Assembly: GCA_017744715.1 (NCBI GenBank)
Contig: JAGIAT010000001.1
Coordinates: forward strand, 248,001-312,000
DNA length: 64,000 nt
Source of the DNA: Niabella sp.
GTDB lineage: Bacteria > Bacteroidota > Bacteroidia > Chitinophagales > Chitinophagaceae
Reading direction: 5' to 3'
Shown here: one piece after another, positions 1-7,964 of the stretch
How positions within the stretch are numbered: position 1 is the stretch's first letter
Layout of the letters: each line of letters opens with the position of its first letter
Made by a program: the position numbers and the translations under genes
The notes under the pieces: model-generated
What the model was told of the DNA's origin: nothing
The model's database searches: none
Seen by the model: the letters and a program-made list of their open reading frames with translations, nothing else

Positions 1-909
1 AATTTTACACCTGATGCCGTTGCTTCCGTACAAAAATTAACCTTCCCCGTGCACACCGTTAACCTGCAGGATATCTTTTATTTCCAGGGATTAAAGGAAG
101 TGGATCTTACAGGAGGTACGCTGTTTGAAATGACGAAGAACAGTTATAACCGCAATAGTGTAACCGATGTGATCGGAGGCGGGCCCATTGTTCCGTTTGC
201 CCGCCGTGTGGGCGACATGCCGGCTCAGAGTGCGCAATTCCTGATCGATTTGCTGGAACAGGGAAAACTGACGAAGGTAAAATACCTGGCCAATTCGATG
301 GGGATCGACAATCTGCTGGCGCCCTATGTAGGCAGTGGAGTGGTTGAAATAGTAGCCAAGCCCGATGAGGCCCTCATCCCGCCGCAGCCGTTCTTACTGA
401 ACGGAGTGATACAGGATACAAACTGGGAACTGGCCGTGGATGAAACAGGAGGCGCTTATCCCCCGGGAACAGGCCTGCAGAATGTGGTAAAAGCAACCGT
501 GCGGAAAGCCAATGGCACATTGGTGATCCAGCTGCCGAAGGAATACGAGTTCGATGCTACGCAATACAAGTTTTTAAAACTGAAAGTGTATGCACCGCCT
601 AAAGCAGCATTGTCCGGATCCTATGCGCCCTATCAGCGTCTCTGGTTCCGTGTGATGAACTATTTATGGGCCTTTACCACCGAAAGCAGCTACGGACAGC
701 AGTATTGGGAGCATGGTAAGGATGCGTTTAAAATTCCGGATGCCAACCTGCAAACCTGGACAGACATGACCATAGATCTTTCCCAGTGTGCAGGCAAGCA
801 CAACCGCGTTTTTGTGATCAATATCGGTGGCGAACCTTCCGGTGCCACGTTCCCGCCGGCACAGGAAATAACGTACTATTTTGCGAATATGAGATTCAGC
901 AAGAATTAA
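1..909 (+). CDS. C-terminal part of a probable surface lipoprotein (5' end outside window)
   Basis: The reading frame is open from the first base, so the protein starts upstream; about 302 residues are visible. Its first part holds a short leucine-rich-like stretch (motif VDLTGGTLFEMT) followed by a region with a conserved-looking GGGPIVPFARR segment. The last ~150 residues look like a beta-sandwich (NWELAVDETGG, then many aromatic beta strands ending YYFANMRF). This architecture resembles Bacteroidota lipoproteins encoded downstream of SusC/SusD pairs (DUF4998/DUF5000-like, from memory), which would make it a glycan-binding or accessory surface protein. No catalytic motif is evident. A strong hairpin terminator follows, so it is the last gene of its transcript. 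Family assignment is tentative; the gene itself is certain. Confidence 0.75.
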   Translation, partial: NFTPDAVASVQKLTFPVHTVNLQDIFYFQGLKEVDLTGGTLFEMTKNSYNRNSVTDVIGGGPIVPFARRVGDMPAQSAQFLIDLLEQGKLTKVKYLANSMGIDNLLAPYVGSGVVEIVAKPDEALIPPQPFLLNGVIQDTNWELAVDETGGAYPPGTGLQNVVKATVRKANGTLVIQLPKEYEFDATQYKFLKLKVYAPPKAALSGSYAPYQRLWFRVMNYLWAFTTESSYGQQYWEHGKDAFKIPDANLQTWTDMTIDLSQCAGKHNRVFVINIGGEPSGATFPPAQEITYYFANMRFSKN

Positions 910-937
910 CAAACGCAGGTTTATAAACAGATTTTTT

Positions 938-971
938 CTGCCGCAGTCGAAAACACTGCGGCAGTTTTTTT
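938..971 (+). terminator. Rho-independent terminator
   Basis: A perfect 9-bp stem (CTGCCGCAG / CTGCGGCAG) with a 9-nt loop is followed directly by seven T residues. It lies 29 bases after the stop codon of the partial lipoprotein gene and closes that transcript. Confidence 0.85.
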
Positions 972-1331
972 ACAGGGTGAGCGCCCGGTTGATAATGGCG
1001 GGTGGAAAATTATTTTTTCTTTTGCCATGCCGGACTTGTTTTGGCGTCTATAAAATTTACGCAGATCCTGAAGCATGTTCAGGATCTACTTAAGCGTGTT
1101 TTGTCATCGCTCATTGATTTTATCATGCAAATCAACACACAGGATGACCTTGCTCGTTAAATGCAATTATGTAAGCAAAACGATTGTATTCCGTTACACG
1201 TATCATGCTGCACCAGCTGCGGCAGGCCGGTTTCAGCATCTGTGATTATCTGTGTTACGCGGGGCCCGGAACAGCTGTGTAAAGCATGATTCGCATTACC
1301 GGCCTGATATGCCAAATAGAAAAGCCGCCGG
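972..1331. other. Gene-free stretch with one inverted repeat
   Basis: No convincing reading frame is seen here. At 1063-1087 there is a perfect 9-bp inverted repeat (AGATCCTGA, 7-nt loop, TCAGGATCT) without a T tract; it resembles the ATCCTGAA...TTCAGGAT type of dispersed intergenic repeat found in many bacterial genomes. At about 1236-1258 a CTGTGATTATCTGTGTTACGCGG stretch resembles the sequence family of the tandem array at 11240-12018. Confidence 0.5.
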
Positions 1332-1661
1332 TCAGGCTGTTTTGAACAAATCCAGCAGCGATGCGGTCTTAAAGTTTACTTCTGCCGTTTCCAGTAACTG
1401 AAAAAGGGCTTCCAGTTCTTTATGGTTCAGGATCATTCCGTAGCCTTCCAGGGGAGTAGGGATGTAGATGGTTTTCCGATCGGGGTTTGTATCAAACGGG
1501 TTGTATGCACGGTTTTCTTTCACCAGGGTATGAAATACGTGCAGGTCCTGCGCGGTCATAGTCAGGAGCGTTGTTTGAAAGGCCAGCTGGAAATGCTGAC
1601 AATCGTTGCACATGATCAGGTATCCATCGGATGCATAGTAGAGTGTTTTAAAGTTGCACAT
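1332..1661 (-). CDS. Small conserved protein, DUF6686-like
   Basis: A 109-residue soluble protein with an N-terminal pair of cysteines (CNDCQHF near residues 20-25) and a C-terminal helical segment rich in Glu and Leu. The pattern Y..DGY.I.C..C.HF.LAF.TT is like the small Bacteroidota DUF6686 family, whose function is unknown; this is recalled rather than searched. The start chosen is the ATG at 1661; a TTG five codons upstream would also be in frame, but ATG is the usual start in this group. It runs in the same direction as recA, downstream of it, after the recA terminator, so it is probably separately transcribed. Confidence 0.6.
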   Translation of the reverse strand: MCNFKTLYYASDGYLIMCNDCQHFQLAFQTTLLTMTAQDLHVFHTLVKENRAYNPFDTNPDRKTIYIPTPLEGYGMILNHKELEALFQLLETAEVNFKTASLLDLFKTA

Positions 1662-1732
1662 CGGTTTTTTTTTCAAAAATATCCGTCTGTATCTTCCCGG
1701 TGTTTCGAAAACAGGAAAAGAAATTACGCGAT

Positions 1733-1766
1733 CCGGAAAAAAGAAACGCCCCGGGGAACCGGGGCG
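1733..1766 (-). terminator. Terminator of recA
   Basis: A perfect 8-bp GC stem (CGCCCCGG / CCGGGGCG) with a GGAA loop lies 30 bases beyond the recA stop codon. Read on the minus strand it is followed by a T-rich run (TTTCTTTTTT), as in a rho-independent terminator. Confidence 0.85.
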
Positions 1767-1795
1767 TACTTACTAACCTGTTTATATTCAAAAAA

Positions 1796-2824
1796 TCATC
1801 CTTGCATTTCTTTGATCTTTTCCCGGATCTTGGTTTCCACCTCAGCGGCCATTTCCGGATTATCCAGCAGCAATGCTTTTACGGCATCCCGTCCCTGTCC
1901 CAGCTTGTCATTGTTATAGCTGTACCAGGAGCCGCTCTTCTGTAAAATGCCCAGTTCCACACCCATATCGATGATTTCCCCGGTTTTGGAAATGCCTTCT
2001 CCAAAAATGATATCAAATTCAGCAGCACGGAACGGCGGTGCTACCTTGTTTTTTACTACTTTAACCTTAACGCGGTTACCGATTGCCGCATCCCCGTCTT
2101 TGATCTGGGCAGAACGGCGGATATCCAGCCGCACGGAAGCATAGAATTTTAATGCATTTCCGCCCGTGGTTGTTTCGGGGTTTCCAAACATTACCCCGAT
2201 CTTTTCCCGCAACTGGTTGATGAAAATACAGATCGTATTGGTTTTTGAAATGGTTGCCGTCAGTTTCCGCAATGCCTGGCTCATCAGGCGGGCGTGCAAC
2301 CCCATTTTGCTGTCGCCCATTTCACCTTCCAGCTCACTTTTGGGTACCAACGCTGCTACGGAGTCAATTACTACCACATCCAGCGCACCGGAAAGGATCA
2401 GCCGGTCGGCAATTTCCAGGGCCTGTTCTCCGTAATCCGGCTGGGAGATCAAAAGGTTGTCTACATTCACACCCAGTTTTTTAGCGTAGCTGCTGTCAAA
2501 AGCGTGTTCGGCGTCAATGATGGCGCACATACCGCCTTTTTTCTGCGCTTCCGCAATAACATGGGTGGCTATGGTTGTTTTACCGGATGATTCCGGTCCG
2601 TAAATTTCTATGACCCGTCCCCGGGGCAGCCCGCCGATTCCCAGCGCTGTGTCCAGGCCAATGGATCCGGTGGAAACGACTTCCTGGGTTACTTCAGCTT
2701 TTTCATTCATTAGCATTACACTGCCCTTTCCATAGTCCTTATCAATCTTGTCCATTGTAAGGCGCAGCGCTTTCAGCTTTTCGCTGTTCATGTCTATCTC
2801 TGTTGTTTTATCTGTTTTTGCCAT
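1796..2824 (-). CDS. recA: Recombinase RecA
   Basis: RecA forms filaments on single-stranded DNA and uses ATP to drive strand exchange in homologous recombination and to trigger LexA-type cleavage. The 342-residue length is normal. The Walker A motif GPESSGKTT, the [11 protein letters not shown]alker B region, the L2-loop region around [21 protein letters not shown], and the C-terminal acidic/lysine-rich tail are all present. The ATG at 2824 was chosen: a TTG two codons upstream is in frame but unlikely. A TAGCTTTG -7 element lies about 50 bases upstream. No SOS box was searched for reliably. It is flanked by its own terminator and appears monocistronic. Confidence 0.98.
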   Translation of the reverse strand: MAKTDKTTEIDMNSEKLKALRLTMDKIDKDYGKGSVMLMNEKAEVTQEVVSTGSIGLDTALGIGGLPRGRVIEIYGPESSGKTTIATHVIAEAQKKGGMCAIIDAEHAFDSSYAKKLGVNVDNLLISQPDYGEQALEIADRLILSGALDVVVIDSVAALVPKSELEGEMGDSKMGLHARLMSQALRKLTATISKTNTICIFINQLREKIGVMFGNPETTTGGNALKFYASVRLDIRRSAQIKDGDAAIGNRVKVKVVKNKVAPPFRAAEFDIIFGEGISKTGEIIDMGVELGILQKSGSWYSYNNDKLGQGRDAVKALLLDNPEMAAEVETKIREKIKEMQG

Positions 2825-2875
2825 AACCAAAATTACAATTTAGCCCAGTCCGTATAAATGAATTTATCAACAATA

Positions 2876-2883
2876 CAAAGCTA
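2876..2883 (-). promoter_or_regulatory. Putative -7 element of recA promoter
   Basis: TAGCTTTG read on the minus strand matches the Bacteroidota sigma-A -7 consensus TAnnTTTG and lies 52 bases upstream of the recA ATG. A clear -33 TTG at the expected distance is not visible, so support is moderate. Confidence 0.4.
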
Positions 2884-3121
2884 ATAAATTTAGTAATACA
2901 GTGCTAATGTTTTTGGACTTATTTTTTCCGGTATGGGTATCCATATGCGGGAACCCGGCAATACAGAGCTGCAGGCTTATACCGGGCGTCCATTTTTATA
3001 CGTCGGAGTATGGGCACAAGCCGGGCTAAACACAAACACGGAGCACCGGAAATGATGGAAAATGGTTATTTGTGACGTGTTTCTGCGATTCAGCCTGTTA
3101 GACAATTGAAAAGTTTAGTGG

Positions 3122-3805
3122 TTATGATACCACCATTTGCGCCATCAGCAGCCCCAGGGTACCGGCAATGAGCCCTAAATACACTTCTTTGGCCGTATGA
3201 TCCGATAAAAGCAGGCGGGCGGTAGACACCAGTCCGGCAATCAGCAAGGCAATCATGATATAGATGCCCATCCCCTGGCCATATTCAAAACCGAGCAGGC
3301 ATAAAAAGGAAACGGCCGTACCAAGGGCGATGCCGTGCATGCTCACTTTTATATAAATGTTCATCAGTAACCCGATGGAGGACGCCATAAAGACACCCAT
3401 TGAAAAAACGACCATCTCACGGGGCATTCCCTCCAGGTTGCGCCACACATACCAGATCCAGAAATACCAGATATTGCAGATGATAAAAGGAATGATCCGG
3501 TCTTTCCGCTCCTTAAGCTTGATAGAAGGAATAAATTTAAGCCCCCTCAGCAGTAACACGGAAATCAGCGGAAAGAACGTGTAATTAACAATGGCCTGCA
3601 GCAGCACCATTAAGCGGCCATCTTCGGTGGTGCCGTAAAATAAGAACGGCTCTATATATAATAAAAAGTAAATAACATATATGGGTACAAATACCGGGTG
3701 AAAGATATAGGAAAGGAGGGTGGCGATAACCTTCTGAAACCGGGGTTGCTCGTCTATTTTTTCCCGTAGCTCGTTGTCACTGTCTAATACCATTCTGGAG
3801 TCCAT
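3122..3805 (-). CDS. PAP2-like integral membrane protein
   Basis: A 227-residue polytopic membrane protein with about six hydrophobic helices. The C-terminal part contains KVSMHGIALG and ARLLLSDHTAKEVYLG, which resemble degenerate motifs 2 and 3 of the PAP2 phosphatase superfamily (SMH followed by R...H....V..G). Bacteroidota carry such short PAP2-like proteins; whether they dephosphorylate lipids such as undecaprenyl pyrophosphate or lipid A is unknown. Motif 1 (KXXXXXXRP) is not clear. I chose the ATG at 3805. An upstream ATG at 3862 adds 19 residues but would leave only 5 bases to the divergent gene at 3868, leaving no room for promoters. Confidence 0.7.
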   Translation of the reverse strand: MDSRMVLDSDNELREKIDEQPRFQKVIATLLSYIFHPVFVPIYVIYFLLYIEPFLFYGTTEDGRLMVLLQAIVNYTFFPLISVLLLRGLKFIPSIKLKERKDRIIPFIICNIWYFWIWYVWRNLEGMPREMVVFSMGVFMASSIGLLMNIYIKVSMHGIALGTAVSFLCLLGFEYGQGMGIYIMIALLIAGLVSTARLLLSDHTAKEVYLGLIAGTLGLLMAQMVVS

Positions 3806-3867
3806 TTTGCAAAGAAAGGAAATCCCGGGGCGAAAACCGTTTCTTTTCAGCATCTTTATCATTCAGT

Positions 3868-4554
3868 ATGAAAATTCTTAAGAAGATATTGAAGCGTGTG
3901 CTTTGGATAACAGGCCTGTTCCTGGTATTCATCGGCGGGTACCTGCTTGCGGAGCGGATGCTTTCTCGGAGTACGATTGCTGAAAAACCGGATGGATTGC
4001 CCCGGGTCATCACGGCGTTTTTGCTGTCTAACGGCGTGCACACAGACCTTGTGCTGCCGGTTGCCGCAGACGGTAAGAACTGGAGCCGCACGTTTTCCTA
4101 CCAAAATACCCTCAGCCGGGATACCGCATACCAGTGGGTGGCCATTGGATGGGGCGATAAAGGGTTTTACCTGAACACGCCGGATTGGGATGACCTGACG
4201 GTGGGCACAGCTTTTACCGCCGTTACAGGGCTGGGCGAAACCGCCCTGCATGTAACGTATTATAAATCCATGACCGAAGGCCCACGGTGCCGCAAATTAC
4301 TGCTTTCTGAAATCCAGTACCGCAAGCTGGCCAGGTATATAGAAGCATCGCTTGACCGGAACGCCTCGGGACAGCCGCTTGCGATTGTTACCGATGCCCG
4401 CTATAGCCGGGACGATGCCTTTTATGAAGCAAAGGGGGCCTACAGCCTGTTTCATACCTGTAACAGCTGGACGAATGACGGACTGAAGGCCGCAGGGGCA
4501 AAAGCCTGCAGATGGGCGGCGTTTGACAAGGGCATTCTTTACCAGTACCGGTGA
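3868..4554 (+). CDS. TIGR02117/DUF2459 family membrane-anchored protein
   Basis: A 228-residue protein with one N-terminal transmembrane anchor (about residues 10-30) and a periplasmic domain. Motifs SNGVHTDLVLPV, VAIGWGDKGFYLNTP, ALHVTYY and FHTCNSWTND are hallmarks of the DUF2459/TIGR02117 family, seen next to urease or envelope genes in other bacteria. The family is predicted to adopt an NlpC/P60-like fold with an active Cys/His pair; here C in FHTCNSW and H in NGVHTDL would be the candidates. The substrate is unknown. It is divergent from the PAP2-like gene. Confidence 0.8.
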   Translation: MKILKKILKRVLWITGLFLVFIGGYLLAERMLSRSTIAEKPDGLPRVITAFLLSNGVHTDLVLPVAADGKNWSRTFSYQNTLSRDTAYQWVAIGWGDKGFYLNTPDWDDLTVGTAFTAVTGLGETALHVTYYKSMTEGPRCRKLLLSEIQYRKLARYIEASLDRNASGQPLAIVTDARYSRDDAFYEAKGAYSLFHTCNSWTNDGLKAAGAKACRWAAFDKGILYQYR

Positions 4555-4618
4555 GGGCTGTCCGCAGGCATTGACCGCAGCCATTTTTACCGGCTAAACC
4601 ATATTATTTCCAATGGCC

Positions 4619-4642
4619 TTTGAGGGAAGCCTGTTATATTTG
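4619..4642 (+). promoter_or_regulatory. Putative promoter of the DUF3127 gene
   Basis: TATATTTG at 4635-4642 matches the Bacteroidota -7 consensus TAnnTTTG and sits about 40 bases before the next start codon. A TTTG occurs at 4619-4622, but only 12 bases upstream, shorter than the usual -33/-7 spacing, so only the -7 element is well supported. Confidence 0.45.
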
Positions 4643-4682
4643 TAGCATAAATTTTGTTTATTATTTAAAATAAAGCAGTTTA

Positions 4683-5045
4683 ATGATGCAGTTGACAGGT
4701 ACGTTGGTTCAGATTTTACCCTTGCAGAAGGGAATGGGAAAAAATGGAGAATGGAAAAAACAGGATATCATTGTGGAAACACAGGCGCAATATCCGAAAA
4801 AAGTTTGCATCTCTATTTGGGGTGATAAGATCAATGAAAGCCTGTTGCAGGTGGGAAAATCGCTGGCCATTTCATTTGATGTGGAAAGCAGGGAATATAA
4901 CGGCCGCTGGTATACCGATATAAAGGCCTGGAAAGTGGAACCCGCGGGCGGAGCCGGCAGCGGCGGCGGAAACCAGTATACGGATAACAATCCTTCCGAT
5001 ACCTATTCCGATCTGAACGGAGGAGCAGACGATCTTCCCTTTTAA
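4683..5045 (+). CDS. DUF3127 single-strand-binding-like protein
   Basis: A 120-residue protein. Residues 1-90 form an OB-fold-like domain typical of DUF3127 (GTLVQILPLQKG, WKKQDIIVET, ISIWGDKIN, FDVESREYNGRWYTDIKAWKV), a family restricted mostly to Bacteroidota. The remainder is a Gly/Ser/Asn-rich disordered linker ending in the acidic tip DDLPF. In SSB proteins an identical kind of tail (DDDIPF) recruits DNA-repair and replication partners, so this protein probably binds single-stranded nucleic acid and recruits the same partners; that role is inferred. Two adjacent ATG codons are possible starts. Confidence 0.85.
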   Translation: MMQLTGTLVQILPLQKGMGKNGEWKKQDIIVETQAQYPKKVCISIWGDKINESLLQVGKSLAISFDVESREYNGRWYTDIKAWKVEPAGGAGSGGGNQYTDNNPSDTYSDLNGGADDLPF

Positions 5046-5107
5046 CCGGGCATTTACGGTACCAGGGTGCCGGACGCAGATCTGAAGATTCAAAAAAAGA
5101 ACAGCAT

Positions 5108-5821
5108 ATGATGAAAAAACAATGGATATGGTCAGCTGGTTTTAGCTTGGTGCTGGGATGTATGATTGCCGGTTGCAGCGGCTGTAAGGATAAAGGTACA
5201 AAATCCGGATCTACGGATGATGATACAAGCGGCGTGGATATTTCGGAGCGGCATGATTCGATGCAGCTGGTAGGAACCGACACGATTGCCGAGTTCCGGG
5301 TAACGGAGGCCAATAAAGACAGTGTACTTTCGGCCACCACAAAGAAGATCCTGACCCTGTTTAAGAATAAAGAGTATGCAAAACTGGATTCCTTTATCCA
5401 CCCGGCTGAAGGCATCCGCTTTTCGCCCTATGCTACCGTGGAACCCGGTTCAGACAAAAAGTTTTCGCGGGAGGAGTTTCTTGAGCTGATCACCCGTGAT
5501 AAAAATAAAAAGATCAATTGGGGAACCTATGACGGCAGCGGAAATGCCATCCTCCTTTCCCCCGCAGAATATTTTGGAAAATTTGTGTATGACGGCAATT
5601 TTTTAAATGCCAAACAGGCGGGCGTAAATACGGTATATGGAAAAGGAAATTCCATCAACAACCTGAAAACGGTTTATCCTGGTGCAGAGTTTACGGAAAA
5701 CTATGTAGACGGAACCCGGAAGAACGGGGGAATGGACTGGAAATCGGTACGCCTGGTATATAAACTGGAGCATGGCCGGTATTACCTGGTGGCCATCGTG
5801 CACGATCAATGGACTATTTAG
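5108..5821 (+). CDS. Hypothetical lipoprotein
   Basis: A 237-residue protein with a lipoprotein signal peptide: positive start MMKKQ, hydrophobic core, and lipobox IAGC at about residues 20-23, followed by a Ser/Gly/Asp-rich linker. The mature region (about residues 75-237) looks like an alpha/beta domain with GIRFSPYATVEPG and ends in a beta-rich part (RLVYKLEHGRYYLVAIVHDQW). I do not recognise a characterised family. It follows the DUF3127 gene by 62 bases on the same strand and may be co-transcribed with it. Probable location is the periplasmic or outer membrane leaflet. Confidence 0.75.
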   Translation: MMKKQWIWSAGFSLVLGCMIAGCSGCKDKGTKSGSTDDDTSGVDISERHDSMQLVGTDTIAEFRVTEANKDSVLSATTKKILTLFKNKEYAKLDSFIHPAEGIRFSPYATVEPGSDKKFSREEFLELITRDKNKKINWGTYDGSGNAILLSPAEYFGKFVYDGNFLNAKQAGVNTVYGKGNSINNLKTVYPGAEFTENYVDGTRKNGGMDWKSVRLVYKLEHGRYYLVAIVHDQWTI

Positions 5822-5886
5822 GGCATATTGATTAAAAGCATTGGTAGAGCATGCCACTTTACTGATCAAAACAGTTTAATCTGCTT

Positions 5887-7548
5887 ATGGATAGTGTGCA
5901 TTCTTTACAGTTCGATGTGGTGATTATCGGTTCCGGGGTCGGTGGCCTTACCGCAGCCGCAATGCTTAGCAAATCGGGGTTGAAGGTGGCGGTATTGGAA
6001 AAAGAACCCCGCATCGGTGGCTATCTTGCCGGCTTTCAGCGCAAAGGGTTCCGTTTTGATACAGCCATTCACTGGCTCAACCAATGCGCTGCCACGGGTA
6101 GTGTTTCCAAAGTCTTTGATTTTATAGGGAGGGACCATCCTTCCTTTAAATGCCTGGAAAAAATCCAGCGTTATAAAAGCGAGTCCATCGATTTTTTACT
6201 GACCAACAATCCCGAAGAATTAAAGGAATTGCTGATTCAAACCTACCCCGAGGACCGGCAGGGGATCAGCCGTTTTTTTCAAAAGGCAAAAAAGATCGGC
6301 GCCTCGTTCGATAACTTCAAATCCGTAATGTTGTCAACAGAAACCATGGGCCCATGGTTGCGGATTAAAAATATATGGAACCAGCTCCGGTTTGCCCTGC
6401 CCTTTATCCCGTTTATCCCTTACAGTGGAACAAGAATGAAAAAAGGGCTGAAAAAATTCTTCTCCAACGAAAAAATCCATGCTATTTTTTCTTCGGAAAC
6501 GGATCTGTTATCCTGTCTTGTTCCCATTGGCTGGGCCTACTATAACGATTATCAAACGCCGCCATGCGGAGGTGGGCAGGTGGTTCCGGATTGGCTGGCA
6601 TACGTGGTAAAACAATATGAGAACAAATTATTTTTAAATACCACGGTAAAAAAAATAGCTATTGAAAACGGGGCCGTCAAGGGCGTGGAAGCCCTGCATA
6701 AAGGAAAGGCCCTGGCGTTTCAGGCAGATTATGTGATTGCCGCCTGTGACCTTGAAACCGTTTACTGTAAATTGCTGCCGGATGGAGTAATCAGCAAAAA
6801 AATAATAAACCGGTTAAATGCCGCAGAAATTTATGCCTCCTCATTTACGCTAAGCATTGCGTTGAACTGCAGCGCCGCCTCTCTGGGTTTTGGAGAGGAA
6901 ATGATCCATTTGTTCAGGGATGGTTTGGATAAAGAGCTGCACAATAGCGGGGATCCCGAGTTTTCTGCGCTCAGCATCCTGGCCCCTTCACATAAAGACA
7001 ATTCGTTAGCCCCGGAAGGAAAAGGAACGCTGGTAGTGTTTATGCCCGCCTATATGCATCAGTATAATCAATGGAATACCTGCCTTAATATGGAGCGCGG
7101 CGAAGCGTATACGACACTTAAAAACGGGATTGCTGAAAAACTGATCCGGCGTCTGGCGCTGGCCTATCCCGGCATAGAAGCGCATATTCTTTTTTATGAG
7201 GCAGCCACACCCGTTACCCATTGGCGCTATACCGGTAATAAAAACGGCACCATGATGGGTACCCGCCCCAATAAAAAAAATATGCAGTCTAAAGTAGCCC
7301 GTTACAAAACACCGGTAAAGAACCTGCTGATCGGCGGCCATTGGGCAGAACTGGGCGGAGGTGTTCCCATTGCCGTAAAAGCAGGCACCAATGCGGCGCT
7401 GATCGTTCTTAAGGAACGGCTGCCTGCAACTTTCCGGAAGCTGATCGATTATCTCAATGCAAAAATTACGCTTGAGGAAGCAAACCGGGCACCGGAATTT
7501 AAACCCTATGCAGAAAACTGGAGCCTGCGGTTGAAGCGGGCGCCCTAG
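5887..7548 (+). CDS. FAD-dependent phytoene desaturase/retinol saturase-like oxidoreductase
   Basis: A 553-residue flavoprotein. The N-terminal dinucleotide-binding motif IIGSGVGGLTAAAMLSKSG, followed by VLEKEPRIGGYLAGF, is typical of the CrtI/CrtISO/retinol saturase superfamily. The C-terminal FAD-contacting segment is LLIGGHWAELGGGVPIAVKAG. Members desaturate, isomerise or saturate polyene chains of carotenoids or retinoids. No other carotenoid genes are adjacent, so the substrate remains open. Length is normal for the family. A stop codon and 65 bases separate it from the upstream lipoprotein gene. Confidence 0.8.
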   Translation: MDSVHSLQFDVVIIGSGVGGLTAAAMLSKSGLKVAVLEKEPRIGGYLAGFQRKGFRFDTAIHWLNQCAATGSVSKVFDFIGRDHPSFKCLEKIQRYKSESIDFLLTNNPEELKELLIQTYPEDRQGISRFFQKAKKIGASFDNFKSVMLSTETMGPWLRIKNIWNQLRFALPFIPFIPYSGTRMKKGLKKFFSNEKIHAIFSSETDLLSCLVPIGWAYYNDYQTPPCGGGQVVPDWLAYVVKQYENKLFLNTTVKKIAIENGAVKGVEALHKGKALAFQADYVIAACDLETVYCKLLPDGVISKKIINRLNAAEIYASSFTLSIALNCSAASLGFGEEMIHLFRDGLDKELHNSGDPEFSALSILAPSHKDNSLAPEGKGTLVVFMPAYMHQYNQWNTCLNMERGEAYTTLKNGIAEKLIRRLALAYPGIEAHILFYEAATPVTHWRYTGNKNGTMMGTRPNKKNMQSKVARYKTPVKNLLIGGHWAELGGGVPIAVKAGTNAALIVLKERLPATFRKLIDYLNAKITLEEANRAPEFKPYAENWSLRLKRAP

Positions 7549-7964
7549 TACATGTTTAAAGTTTCAGGCTTAAGGTTCCAGGTTTGGCGTTTGTTGCCCG
7601 ATGATCGTTCATATCTTCAGGTTTTCAAATTTCAAAGAGCCTTAAATGTGCAGTTTTGAGCAGTGTTTTAATAGTACTCAAAAATACCGCAAGACGCCGC
7701 AGGCGCAATCAGCCAATCTGCGGCAATCATAAAAGCCGCTTAAGAAAACAGCATGGATGCATCATAGTCCATTTCCACATTTCCTGACCAGGCCGGTTAA
7801 ACGTTTCAGTACTGAGTTTGGCGCTATTCTTGCGTGTGAAACCGGGTGTGCCAGCCCCTGTGAATGATTGCATTTGTCCAGGCCATCGTGTTTATTTACA
7901 GATCCTTAATATTAAAGAGAACTGCCGGTAATACAGGTGCCCTTCTTTTGCAAAAACTTTCAAT
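7549..7964. other. Gene-free stretch
   Basis: No reading frame of note. It begins with a GTTTAAAGTTTCAGGCTTAAGG-like low-complexity tract that recalls dispersed intergenic repeats of Bacteroidota. The rest presumably holds the promoter of the downstream TonB-dependent receptor, but no clear TAnnTTTG element was found. Confidence 0.4.

Noticed and set aside
1947..2590. Several plus-strand frames opposite recA
   Set aside because: They are antisense to a highly conserved gene whose codon pattern explains them.
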